A DNA stretch of 64,000 nucleotides from Ramlibacter albus (GCF_014297445.1 NZ_JACORU010000003.1:416286-480285), one strand, 5' to 3'. Counted from the stretch's first letter, positions 53,619 through 62,106 are shown. Notes: generated from the letters alone by a model not told the origin. Numbers and translations: made by a program.

Positions 53619-53654
53619 TAATCCCGCAAATGTGAGATTTGCGGGATTATTATA
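53619..53654 (-). promoter_or_regulatory. operator palindrome and -10 box of the XRE gene
   Basis: Perfect 13-bp arms TAATCCCGCAAAT and ATTTGCGGGATTA flank the 5-bp loop GTGAG at 53619-53649. On the minus strand the hexamer TATAAT (53654-53649) overlaps the edge of the operator, so transcription would start within it. A bound repressor would block the start site. No good -35 match is visible; CTCACA lies near the expected place. Confidence 0.75.
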
Positions 53655-53662
53655 GCTCCAGG

Positions 53663-54298
53663 CTACCCGGGTGTGAGGCATGCCGTAGAGGACGCCAGCT
53701 TCTTGCACGTGGCGCGGGGCGCAGGCTCACCGGCCATGAGTGCACGAACGGTGGCGGCGATGTCGGATGCGTCGCTCCTGGATGTGGAGATCCCGATCCA
53801 GTAGTCGACCAGCTTGCCGTCGGCCAGGATCGCGAGCTGGGGTGAGCCGGTGACGCCGTTCGCTGCTTGTGCGAGCACCGGCTGCAGGTGGCGAATCTGC
53901 GGGGGAAAGGCGTCGGCGGCGGGGACGGTGGCGCGTATCGGCTTGATGACGTGCGTGAACCGCATCTGGGCGAACTCGGGGAGCTTCTTGAGCTTGGGGA
54001 GTTCGGTGGCGCGCCAGTACATGCACGGCGGGCAGTCGTTGTCGCCGAAGTAGACGAAGTCGATCTGGGGTGGGTCGGCGCGAGCGAGGGTGGTGAGGAA
54101 AGGGAGCAGGAGGGCTGCTGTACGCAGCCAGCTGGTGAGGCCTCGGAAGACGGCTGTGTAAGTCGACCTGACTCCTCCCCAATTGCGCGCATGAACCGCC
54201 TGTTCATTAGTGACTGCCAATCCGCGATCTCCGAAACTGCATTGTTCAGTGAAGCTGCTGATGACCAAGGCACCTCGCGCGTAGTGCCTGCCTTTCAC
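53663..54298 (-). CDS. secreted thioredoxin-like protein with CPPC motif
   Basis: A thioredoxin-fold protein with CPPCMYW (CxxC) and the cis-Pro loop GSPQLAI. A hydrophobic stretch LRTAALLLPFLTTLARA before it looks like a signal or anchor. The start is unsure: in this frame only the GTG at 54298 or TTG codons are available, and none has a good ribosome site. A GGGGAGGAG at about 54173-54181 lies in front of the signal-like stretch without a usable start codon behind it, so a sequence change near the 5' end is possible. Last gene of the RHS-protease run; may serve disulfides of the cysteine-bearing secreted proteins there. Confidence 0.6.
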   Translation of the reverse strand: MKGRHYARGALVISSFTEQCSFGDRGLAVTNEQAVHARNWGGVRSTYTAVFRGLTSWLRTAALLLPFLTTLARADPPQIDFVYFGDNDCPPCMYWRATELPKLKKLPEFAQMRFTHVIKPIRATVPAADAFPPQIRHLQPVLAQAANGVTGSPQLAILADGKLVDYWIGISTSRSDASDIAATVRALMAGEPAPRATCKKLASSTACLTPG

Positions 54299-54336
54299 CG
54301 CAGGCTCGCTGCGATCGACGCGCCCAAACTAAGCTC

Positions 54337-54603
54337 TCACCTGGGACAAACTGTCTTCACTGGCAAACCATCCTTGTAAGCGTAGTACTCCACGCAGTCC
54401 TTGCCTGCCTTCGCCACGTCGCGTTTTCCAATGTCGCTCGCCTTGAAGAAATCCGCGATCGATGTGGTGCCGCGCTGCTGCCAATCCATCTCTTGCCACG
54501 AATAGCCTTGCATAGCGCTGGCACCGATGCGGACGACGAGATACATCACCGCCAGTACGGCCAGTGCCGCGGGGATCGTGAGTACGCGCTTTATCTTGCC
54601 CAT
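54337..54603 (-). CDS. 88-residue membrane protein, candidate immunity protein
   Basis: A short protein: basic start MGKIKRVLTIP, one membrane helix (AALAVLAVMYLVVRIGASA) and about 55 residues that should be periplasmic, with two Cys (KDCVEYY, KTVCPR). Its start lies inside the 3' end of the RHS gene (13-bp overlap), the usual position of an immunity gene. A membrane-tethered periplasmic domain fits protection from a toxin that acts in the periplasm. This role is inferred from position only. Confidence 0.6.
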   Translation of the reverse strand: MGKIKRVLTIPAALAVLAVMYLVVRIGASAMQGYSWQEMDWQQRGTTSIADFFKASDIGKRDVAKAGKDCVEYYAYKDGLPVKTVCPR

Positions 54604-57600
54604 GGTGCACTCGTTCCTGTGCTGGGTTTTGACTGAGGGTATTCCTTTATACCCTTGACCAGCCCCATTTCAATCAGCTTGTTACCCAAAGATGCCGGCA
54701 ACGTCTGATTACCGGTATTAACTCCCAAAGCGCTCAGGCAGCGTTGCACTGGGCTCCCGCAATTGTTGGACGCCACGTTGTAGTCTCCTTGCGGCCTCGA
54801 GAGGCACTGCTGCAACGCAGCTTCTTGCTGTGGCGTCAGGGGCAGTTCTAGCTCCGTGCCCGATCGAAAGTCATTTTTTGAGGTGTATTCCGACGTCGGC
54901 ATCTTCGTCATTCCTCCGGGGCCAAACGAGAACGTTGTCCCATTGATGTCGACGGATACGTGACCGAAGGAGGACTCACCCCAACCAACCGGCTGCCAAA
55001 TTGTCACGCCAGTTCTCAACCCGAAGGGATCAATGAAGCTGAGGGGATTCCCACCTACGTAGGTGATCCTGTTCCAGCCTGCATGGAGACCCAGGGGATC
55101 CGGCTGCATAAAGCGACCGCAGCCCGGGCAGTAGGTGCGCTGGTCGTTGTAGAAGAGCCCCGTCTCGGCGTCGTAGTACTGCCCGTCGAAACGCTTGTTG
55201 AGCTCGACAGCCGGCGGAGTCGCCTTCAGCGCGGCGGAGGACGCGCTGAGGATCCCCGTCGGCTTGTTGTTGCCGAACGCGCTATACGTCCATTGCCACA
55301 CAGGGTTCTTGGAGGGGTCGGTCACCACACGAGGTGTGCCGATTTGGTCAGTGTGGATCGCGTACAGCACACCGCCGCGGTACATGCCAACGAGGACAGG
55401 GCGCCCGCCCTCAACCGGCAAGTAGATGTACTCCACAGCCCCCCTCGCAGTCGAAGTGCCGTTGTCGTACTCACCGATCAAGTTTCGCGCATCGTTATAG
55501 ACATAGGCCGTCCCCAACAGCGAACGCGAACCACCCTTGCCGAACAACCAACTGAAATTCGTCTTCAACCACGACACGAAGTCCCGGCTCAGCGTCTTCT
55601 CGCTCGGCGCGAGCTGCTCCACCTGCGGCTCGCTCTTGAAGACGCGTTGCCCCAACGCATTGGTCAGGTAGATGACGCTGGCAGCCTCACCGCCGCGAAT
55701 GATCTCCGCCTTCGACATGCGCCCGGTGGCGTCGTACACGAAGGTGCGCAGGCCATCCGTCGTCTGCGCGCCGTTCTCGTCGGGCGCGAAGCTCGCCGAC
55801 GCCGTGACGGTGCTGGTCGATGTACCACTGACGGTGGTGGTCTGCTGCGTGACGCCCAGCAGCCGGTTGCTCGAAGCTTCGACACGAAGACTCTGCGCCA
55901 CAGTCTGCGAGGCGGCATCCGTGGTGAACTGGCCTTCAAGATCCACAGCCCCCGAAGCCGTCTCGCGGGACGCAAGCCTGTTCCCGTTCGCGTCGTACTC
56001 GAACGTGCTGCCCGCACCTGCGCGAGTGAAACTGGTCAGGCGCCCCCTGCTGTCGTAGGCAGCCGACCACGTGACCGCAGTTCGCATCGGCGCAGCCCTG
56101 CCCGCCTGCGACCACAAGTGCTGCGTCACGCCGGTGATCTGGCCCAAGGCGTTGTACGAGTACGAGGCAAACTCGTTGCCGATGATGCGCCCGTCCGCAT
56201 CAAAGCTGCGGCTGGCGTTGTCCCCATTGCTCCACAGCCACTGCTTCGGCTGCCCCAGTGCGGTGTAGCCGATGTTGGAGACGAACGGCACCGGGCCGGA
56301 ACGGCCCGCTGCCACGTTGATCTGCGTGACGCGGCCAAGCGTGCGGACATACTGCACCTTCATGCCGCTTGGGAAAGTGATCGTTGCGAGCTCGCCGTTG
56401 GCGTACTCGTAAGCAACGCGGTACTTGCTGGGGCTGGCGGTGTTGTCCGCAACAGCCTGCTCCATCACGAGCGTGCGGCCCTGCAGGTCGCGCGTGTACG
56501 TGGTGGAGCCGGACGGGTCCTGGTGCGCCGCCAACTTGCCGAGCGAGTCGTAGCTCAAGCTCGTGGTCGTCCCGTCGTGCCAACGCACCAGCACAGGCCG
56601 CCCCAACGCATCCCGTTCGTAGCGCGTGACCTGGTGCTTCGCGTCTTCACTGGTGACCACGTCACCGGCTGCATCGCGCGTGTACTTCAGGGCGCCGATG
56701 TCCGGGCTGCTTTCCGAAAGCACTTCGAGGAAGGCGTTGTACGTGAACCCCGTACCAACGCCCTTCGGGTCGACGACGCCGGCCAGTTGCCCCAATTTGC
56801 CCCACGTCTGCGAAGTGGTGCTGCCGTCGGCGAGCGTTGTGCCCGCCGGCCGCCGCAGCGCGTCGAGCGCATGTTGCGTGCGTTGGTTGAGCGGGTCGAC
56901 GACCGCGGCCAGTTCGCCATTGGCGTCGTGCTCGAAGCGCGTGGCGTGGCCGGCCGCGCCCTGCACTGCGGTTAGTTGGCCGAGGCTGTTGAACGCGCGG
57001 TACGTGGCTGCGGCGATGTTGCCACCCGCGTCGCGCACCTCGTGCCGTACCGGGTTGCCGGCCGCATCCACGCCGATGACGACAGAGGCGCCCCGGTTGT
57101 CCGCGGCGCCCACCAACTGCTGCGCGGCGTTGTACGCGTAGTTGACCGAGTAGCCGGTGGGCAGCGTGACACTGGCGAGCAGGCCTGCAGGTGTGTACGA
57201 ATAGGAAGTCGCCTCGCCTTGCCGGGTTTCACGCAGCAGGCGGCCGCGCAGGTCATACGCGTAGTCCGTGCGCAAACCGTTGGGGCGCGTTTCGCTCAGC
57301 ACGCGCCCTGCGGCATCGTGCGTGTATGTGGTGGTTTCCCCTTTCGGGTTGGTGATGCTGGCCCTGTTGCCCAAGCTGTCGTACCCGATGCGCCAGGTGC
57401 GCCCCTTCGGGTCCACCGCCGTTTCAACCAGCCCTGCATTGCCGTACGTCCACCGCCACGTGCGCGACTCGCCCGTCGCGGTGTCGACGACCGTGCGCTC
57501 CAGAAGGCTGCCCGCGCTGTCGTAGATGAAGGACGAGGTGCGCCCCTCCTCTGTGATGCCGACGGGCACGCTCAGCGTGGGGTGCCACTGGATGGCCGTG

Positions 57601-59219
57601 GTGCGCTCGCCCGGCTGCCCCGCCGCGCGGACGATGGCCACCGGCAGGCCGCGTGCGTCGTACTGGTAGCGCGTGGATACGCCCGCGAAGTCCTTGTGCT
57701 CGATGGTGCTGCCACGCGCGTCGAAGGCCTTGGCCGCGGCGTCGCCGCTGCAGCCTGCGCACGGCGCCGAGCCGCCCGCGAACAGCAACTTGCCGCCGAT
57801 GCTTTGCCGCTGCAGCAAGCGCTGCGCGCCGAGTGGGTTGGTCACCTGCACGAGCAAGCCCGAAGGGTCGTACGAGATGGCGTGGGCCATTGCGCCGCCG
57901 GCATGCTCGCTCTTCACTGCTCGCGAGCGATCGTCGTATGCCCAAGTGGCAAGCCGCGTGCCAGTTTCGTCGACGAGGCCAGTCAGCGCGTACTTGTACC
58001 GGCTGTCCTCGTAGACGTACTGCCGGCTCGTGCTATCGGCATAGCTGGCCTTGGCCAGGAAGCCGTTGCCGTTGTACTCGTAGCGCACGGGCTGCGCGTC
58101 CGGCGGCGTGATGGCGGCTATGCGCGACTGCGCGTCGTACGCGAACTGCAGCTGCCGCCCGAAATCGTCCACCACGGCTTTCAACTGGCCGGCCGCGTAT
58201 TGCATGCGCAGGCGCCGGTTGCCGCGGCTGGCCAGCTCCAGCGGCAGGCCGTCGCTGGTGTACAGCTCCACTGTGTCGTCGCCCGTGACGAGCTTCCACG
58301 CTGCGCCCGCAGGTGAGGCAACGCTGAACAAGCGTTCGGTGACGGTGGCGTTGGACTGCCATTCGCCGCTGCCGGTGCCCGTGAACACCAGCGTCTTGCC
58401 GTCCGGGCGCACCACGACGGCTGTGCCGCTGGCGGGGTACGACCACACGCGCATGGAGTAGCTGTGCGTCCAAGCCTTGAGCCCCGAGTTGTAGTGGCGC
58501 GCGAACACGAAGCTGCGGTCCGCGTAGTCCAGCTCCTGCTGGTACTTGTTGCCGGTGGCGATGTTGATGGGGTTGCCAACTGCATTGGCGGGGCACATCG
58601 AGGACTGCTCGATGCCGAAGTCGCCGGGTGTGGAGCCCTCGCCCGAGTCAGCGATGCCACGCGGGTCCGCCGCCACCGGTGGCGGCTTGGGGTCGCCCAG
58701 GTTTTGCAGCGGTGTGTTGACCGGAGGCGGTGTGGTGATAGGTGTGGAGCCCGGGCACGCGAAAAACCCGTTGGCGCCGGCCGCGCAGCCTTCGGGGGGA
58801 AAGGGCGCGGGCGGCGGTGGTGGGGGCGGCGGTGGAGCCGGCGGGTTCACGCCCCAGAACCAGCACACCGGCGTCGACTTGCCGTTGACCATGCCGCCCT
58901 GGCCGCCGGTGGGGCAGGCGTAGTACTGGTACACGTAGCCCTGGGTCCACGAGCCGAGGCGGGTGTGGACCATGATGTTGTTGCTGGCGTCCAGCCCGAC
59001 GAAGTAGCAGGTGGTGGACGGCTCGCCGCTGTAGACGCACCAGTCCTTGACGCCGGCTTGCGCCGCGGCCACGGCGGAGTCGTAGCCAATGTGGTGTTCG
59101 TCGCTGCCGTGGAAGGTGCTCTCCCAGTACTGCACGGCGTCGATCCAGTAGTCGGCCCAGGCGGCTGCAGGCAGCAGGCACGCGGCGGCGAAGAGGTGTT
59201 GCAGGCGCGCGCGAGTCAC
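54591..59219 (-). CDS. secreted RHS-repeat protein with permuted papain-like C-terminal domain
   Basis: A 1,542-residue protein. A Sec signal (HLFAAACLLPAAAWA) leads into a cysteine-bearing domain (about 17-120), a poly-Pro linker near 125-137 and a DUF6531-like segment (GNPINIATGNKYQQELDYA). RHS/YD repeats fill about 200-1370, ending in the core motif DPLGL and ITYVGGNPLSFIDPFGL. The last 150 residues are a separate domain with FGHVSVDINGTTFSF (His1420) and VASNNCGSPV (Cys1487). His before Cys is the order of permuted NlpC/P60-like peptidases. Start GTG 59219 with AAGGGG upstream is preferred over a TTG at 59297. Likely a polymorphic toxin; target inferred as peptide or cell wall. Confidence 0.83.
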   Translation of the reverse strand: MTRARLQHLFAAACLLPAAAWADYWIDAVQYWESTFHGSDEHHIGYDSAVAAAQAGVKDWCVYSGEPSTTCYFVGLDASNNIMVHTRLGSWTQGYVYQYYACPTGGQGGMVNGKSTPVCWFWGVNPPAPPPPPPPPPAPFPPEGCAAGANGFFACPGSTPITTPPPVNTPLQNLGDPKPPPVAADPRGIADSGEGSTPGDFGIEQSSMCPANAVGNPINIATGNKYQQELDYADRSFVFARHYNSGLKAWTHSYSMRVWSYPASGTAVVVRPDGKTLVFTGTGSGEWQSNATVTERLFSVASPAGAAWKLVTGDDTVELYTSDGLPLELASRGNRRLRMQYAAGQLKAVVDDFGRQLQFAYDAQSRIAAITPPDAQPVRYEYNGNGFLAKASYADSTSRQYVYEDSRYKYALTGLVDETGTRLATWAYDDRSRAVKSEHAGGAMAHAISYDPSGLLVQVTNPLGAQRLLQRQSIGGKLLFAGGSAPCAGCSGDAAAKAFDARGSTIEHKDFAGVSTRYQYDARGLPVAIVRAAGQPGERTTAIQWHPTLSVPVGITEEGRTSSFIYDSAGSLLERTVVDTATGESRTWRWTYGNAGLVETAVDPKGRTWRIGYDSLGNRASITNPKGETTTYTHDAAGRVLSETRPNGLRTDYAYDLRGRLLRETRQGEATSYSYTPAGLLASVTLPTGYSVNYAYNAAQQLVGAADNRGASVVIGVDAAGNPVRHEVRDAGGNIAAATYRAFNSLGQLTAVQGAAGHATRFEHDANGELAAVVDPLNQRTQHALDALRRPAGTTLADGSTTSQTWGKLGQLAGVVDPKGVGTGFTYNAFLEVLSESSPDIGALKYTRDAAGDVVTSEDAKHQVTRYERDALGRPVLVRWHDGTTTSLSYDSLGKLAAHQDPSGSTTYTRDLQGRTLVMEQAVADNTASPSKYRVAYEYANGELATITFPSGMKVQYVRTLGRVTQINVAAGRSGPVPFVSNIGYTALGQPKQWLWSNGDNASRSFDADGRIIGNEFASYSYNALGQITGVTQHLWSQAGRAAPMRTAVTWSAAYDSRGRLTSFTRAGAGSTFEYDANGNRLASRETASGAVDLEGQFTTDAASQTVAQSLRVEASSNRLLGVTQQTTTVSGTSTSTVTASASFAPDENGAQTTDGLRTFVYDATGRMSKAEIIRGGEAASVIYLTNALGQRVFKSEPQVEQLAPSEKTLSRDFVSWLKTNFSWLFGKGGSRSLLGTAYVYNDARNLIGEYDNGTSTARGAVEYIYLPVEGGRPVLVGMYRGGVLYAIHTDQIGTPRVVTDPSKNPVWQWTYSAFGNNKPTGILSASSAALKATPPAVELNKRFDGQYYDAETGLFYNDQRTYCPGCGRFMQPDPLGLHAGWNRITYVGGNPLSFIDPFGLRTGVTIWQPVGWGESSFGHVSVDINGTTFSFGPGGMTKMPTSEYTSKNDFRSGTELELPLTPQQEAALQQCLSRPQGDYNVASNNCGSPVQRCLSALGVNTGNQTLPASLGNKLIEMGLVKGIKEYPQSKPSTGTSAPWAR

Positions 59220-59368
59220 CAAGCGCCCCTTGAGATGAAACGCGATGGGGTGCCCGCCGGCACCGGGGCGCCGGTCGACGCAATGAGGAGGACCCAATTG
59301 AATGGTTTCACTTGAAGCTTCTTCGTGTTGTTAATGGTGTTGGGGGAAGTACCGCGAACGTTTGGCGC

Positions 59369-60187
59369 TCAAGCGCCGGAACCGAGCGCGTTCTGGTCCA
59401 CGCTGAGCACGCGCGGGTCCTTGCGCAGGCGCTCGGCGTCCGCTGCATCGATGCTCAGCACCGCGCCATTGATCGCCTCGAGGATGTAGACGACATCGCC
59501 GCGAATACCGAGTTCGACGGCGAGAGCTGCCTTGCTCTGCCCCGTGCTGGGCTCGCCGAACGGGACGCCGTTGTCGAAGCCGCGTGGCCTGCCTTCAACA
59601 GGAGGCCAGATGGGAGACTTGTACGACCCGCTCGAAGGCTTGAACGTGACGATGTAGGAGTTTTCGATGTACGTCGGACTTGCGGCGGCCGTTGGTGGCG
59701 GGGGTGGTTGGTCGACTTTCAGGAACCAAACAGGAAGTGGTGAGCGCGGAATGGCTGCTACAACCGCGGGCCTCGCAGAAGATGCCCCGCACGCAAATCG
59801 GCGCGATGCCACGCCAGGCGAAACGCCCTCCGTGTATTCCACCCGGACTGCGGCTTCCTCTTGGACGACCCGCTTGACCTCGGCGATGGTGCAACCAACG
59901 GATTTTTCGCCACCGAAGATACCGACAACCATAAGCGACTGGAAGTCGATGGTTGGAACGGGTTTGCCGTCGCTGCCCTTGTATTCGGCCCACAATGCGC
60001 GCCACTCGGCATCGGTCCTCGATGTGGTGAAGTCCGGTTTGCGGATATTCCCAATTGAGCCGTAGGCCGAGCTGTCCACGATCGAGAAGTCCAAAGGCCT
60101 CGGTGCGGCCAAGCCATCCCCGCCTCCGCCACAGGAGCTGAGATTCAGGAGCAGCAGCGCTGCTGCCGCACAGCGATGTGCTCGCAT
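59369..60187 (-). CDS. lipoprotein fusing a PrcB-like domain to a subtilisin propeptide (I9) domain
   Basis: A 272-residue lipoprotein: lipobox NLSSC followed by Gly. Residues about 25-160 align with the small lipoprotein at 61645-62106 (DFSIVDSS versus EFSVLDSS; SRTDAEWRALWAEYKG versus AKSDVEWKSLWSEYKG). A Pro-rich linker follows. Residues about 175-270 align with the propeptide of the neighbouring subtilisin (NSYIVTFKPSS; RGFDNGVPFGEPSTGQSK; GIRGDVVYILEAINGAVL; AERLRKDPRVLSVDQ). There is no catalytic domain. It may be a membrane-tethered inhibitor or chaperone for the protease. GAGGAA precedes the ATG at 60187. Confidence 0.75.
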   Translation of the reverse strand: MRAHRCAAAALLLLNLSSCGGGGDGLAAPRPLDFSIVDSSAYGSIGNIRKPDFTTSRTDAEWRALWAEYKGSDGKPVPTIDFQSLMVVGIFGGEKSVGCTIAEVKRVVQEEAAVRVEYTEGVSPGVASRRFACGASSARPAVVAAIPRSPLPVWFLKVDQPPPPPTAAASPTYIENSYIVTFKPSSGSYKSPIWPPVEGRPRGFDNGVPFGEPSTGQSKAALAVELGIRGDVVYILEAINGAVLSIDAADAERLRKDPRVLSVDQNALGSGA

Positions 60188-60210
60188 GTTCTTCCTCGGG
60201 GGCGGCTCAA

Positions 60211-61533
60211 CTACCAAACGCCTCTCGAAATGAACCTCGAAGGCGACCCACCCGGCAGCGGCCCGCCATTCGGCTCCACGACCGTGTTCATCGTCCCCGT
60301 CCCCTTGAGCAGGTTGAAGATGGACCCGGAGTTCGGCATGGTGTTGCAGTAGGTCCCCAACACCTGGCAGCCTGCAGCGAAGATGCCCGCCATGTACGGT
60401 GCGGCGAACGATGTTCCAGACCGCAAGACCGGCGTGCCATCGAAATTCATGACGGCGACATTGGTGCCGGGGCTGAACGTCGAAATGGTGGTGCCGTAGC
60501 GCGAGAACCAAGCCCTCGCGTCCTTGCCGCTCGGCAACAGCGAGCTGTCTGTGGCGCCGACCACGAAGGCCTCTGCCATCCGTGTAGGCGTGTAGTAGGC
60601 GGCGTTGCAACCGTCGTTCATCGCTGAGACGACGACGATGATGCCGGCGTTGTATGCCTTGCGAATCGAGTTCTCCACGGCATCGTCCGTGTAGGCGCCG
60701 CAGACGATGTTCTTGTTCGCGTCGCGTGCGTAGAGCCCAGAGCTGAGGTTGACCACGGTCCCTCGGGGTGCGTAGGCAGTTAGCCAGTCGATGGCCTTGA
60801 CCCACTGCGGTGTGTCCGATGCGGTGCCGCAGCCCGTCATGATCTTGACTGCGCGCACGATCGCGCCCTTCGCGATGCCGTAAGTGCTGCCCGCCGCCGC
60901 GCTGGCCACCTGCGTGCCATGGCCGTTGCAGTCCCTGCCGTCGCCGCCGGTCAAGTCCGCGAACATCATGGCGCGACCGCCGAACTCGGCCGCGACTCGC
61001 GCGTTGGACAGGTCCAGCCCACTATCCAGCACGAAGATGAGGCGCCCCGCCCCGTCGGCGTTGTATGCGTACTGCCCGTTCAAGGGAGCGGTCGGCTGGT
61101 CCAGCCGGTCGAGCGCCCAACCGGGGTTTGCCTGCAATGCCTGACCGTGGGTCACCTTGGCCTGGTCCACTTGCTGCACGCGCGGGTCCCTGCGGAGCCG
61201 CTCTGCTTCCTTCGCATCGACCAGGACGTGCGCCGCGTTGATCGTCGGGAAGATGGATGCGACGTGCCCGCGAATGCCCAGGGCTGCCGCGAGTGCCACC
61301 TTGCTCTGCCCGGTGCCGTGCTCGCCAAACGGCACGTTGTCGAAGCCGCGTGCGGCGTCGCTTGCCTGTCGCGGCAGTATCACGGTGTGCCCGATTTCGG
61401 AAGGAGGCTTGAACGTGACGATGTAGGAGCCCTCGACGAGCTCCGCTCCGGCCGGCGCCGCGGCGTGCGTGGTACCGATGCCAAGTGCCAGCGCGCCGGC
61501 GAGAAGGCAATGCATCCAGTTGAACAGCTTCAT
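60211..61533 (-). CDS. secreted subtilisin-like (S8) serine protease
   Basis: A 440-residue protease. Signal peptide (LLAGALALGIGTTHA), I9-type propeptide (about 35-125), then the catalytic domain with Asp170 (FVLDSGLD), His205 (GHGTQVA), Ser375 (GTSFAAP) and oxyanion-type Asn306 (SAMNDG). Several cysteines lie in the catalytic domain (about 202, 235, 278, 309), suggesting disulfides. Upstream lies a PrcB-like lipoprotein, downstream the lipoprotein-propeptide fusion 23 bp away, then the RHS gene. The protease should act outside the inner membrane and may process co-produced proteins. Confidence 0.93.
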   Translation of the reverse strand: MKLFNWMHCLLAGALALGIGTTHAAAPAGAELVEGSYIVTFKPPSEIGHTVILPRQASDAARGFDNVPFGEHGTGQSKVALAAALGIRGHVASIFPTINAAHVLVDAKEAERLRRDPRVQQVDQAKVTHGQALQANPGWALDRLDQPTAPLNGQYAYNADGAGRLIFVLDSGLDLSNARVAAEFGGRAMMFADLTGGDGRDCNGHGTQVASAAAGSTYGIAKGAIVRAVKIMTGCGTASDTPQWVKAIDWLTAYAPRGTVVNLSSGLYARDANKNIVCGAYTDDAVENSIRKAYNAGIIVVVSAMNDGCNAAYYTPTRMAEAFVVGATDSSLLPSGKDARAWFSRYGTTISTFSPGTNVAVMNFDGTPVLRSGTSFAAPYMAGIFAAGCQVLGTYCNTMPNSGSIFNLLKGTGTMNTVVEPNGGPLPGGSPSRFISRGVW

Positions 61534-61623
61534 GAGATCCTCCAGTTGTTGGTGGTTTTCGAGGGGGACTACCGAGGCGTAAAGGCGCGGCGCAGCCCTT
61601 TGCCGGGTGCGCAGCGTCGGGGC

Positions 61624-61639
61624 AGGCCGCGAGCGGCCT
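61624..61639. terminator. small hairpin between lipoprotein and protease genes
   Basis: AGGCCGC-GA-GCGGCCT, a perfect 7-bp stem with a 2-bp loop, lies 6 bp after the lipoprotein stop and 91 bp before the protease start. No T-run follows. It may attenuate transcription into the protease gene. Confidence 0.35.
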
Positions 61640-61644
61640 GTGGG

Positions 61645-62106
61645 TTACTGCGGGACCTTCGTGAAAGAGACGGGAAGGTCCGAGTGAGGGACTTCGGCGA
61701 CGACGGCCGGGGCGGTGAATGCACCTCCACACGCAGTTTGAGCGGGAGGCGCAACGAGTGCGTATTCGACCCGGATGCTGCTTTCTTCGCGGATGACCCG
61801 CCGGATGGCAGCGGCGTCGCAACCCACAGGCCGCTCGCCCGTGAACACGCCAACGACCATGCGCGAATGGAAGTCCACCGCCGGTGCGGGTTTGGCGTAC
61901 GCGCCCTTGTACTCGGACCAGAGCGACTTCCACTCCACGTCGCTCTTCGCCATGGCGAACCGCGCGGCGCGGATGTTGCCGTTGTCGGAGCTATCCAGAA
62001 CGGAAAACTCGAGGGGCCTGGGCGTGGCCGGTTCTTCGGCACCACCGCCACATGCGGCCAGGGTGCCAAGCAGCAGGGTTGCCGCTGCGTAACGTGTCGT
62101 CAGCAT
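61645..62106 (-). CDS. PrcB-like lipoprotein
   Basis: A 153-residue lipoprotein with lipobox LAAC near residue 19 followed by Gly. The mature part has the pattern DVEWKSLWSEYKG, a hydrophobic strand MVVGVFTGERPVGC, VRVEYALVAPP and AVVAEVPHSDLPVSF, which fits the PrcB C-terminal domain family. In Treponema, PrcB is a lipoprotein needed for a subtilisin-like protease complex. Here the next gene is a secreted subtilisin. The ATG at 62106 is preceded by GGAG. The homologous domain recurs in the fusion protein at 59369-60187. Confidence 0.72.
   Translation of the reverse strand: MLTTRYAAATLLLGTLAACGGGAEEPATPRPLEFSVLDSSDNGNIRAARFAMAKSDVEWKSLWSEYKGAYAKPAPAVDFHSRMVVGVFTGERPVGCDAAAIRRVIREESSIRVEYALVAPPAQTACGGAFTAPAVVAEVPHSDLPVSFTKVPQ

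Noticed and set aside
53650..54273. 207-residue alternative frame over the thioredoxin-like gene
   Set aside because: Ser/Pro/Arg-rich shadow frame; the CPPC motif and cis-Pro loop lie in the other frame.
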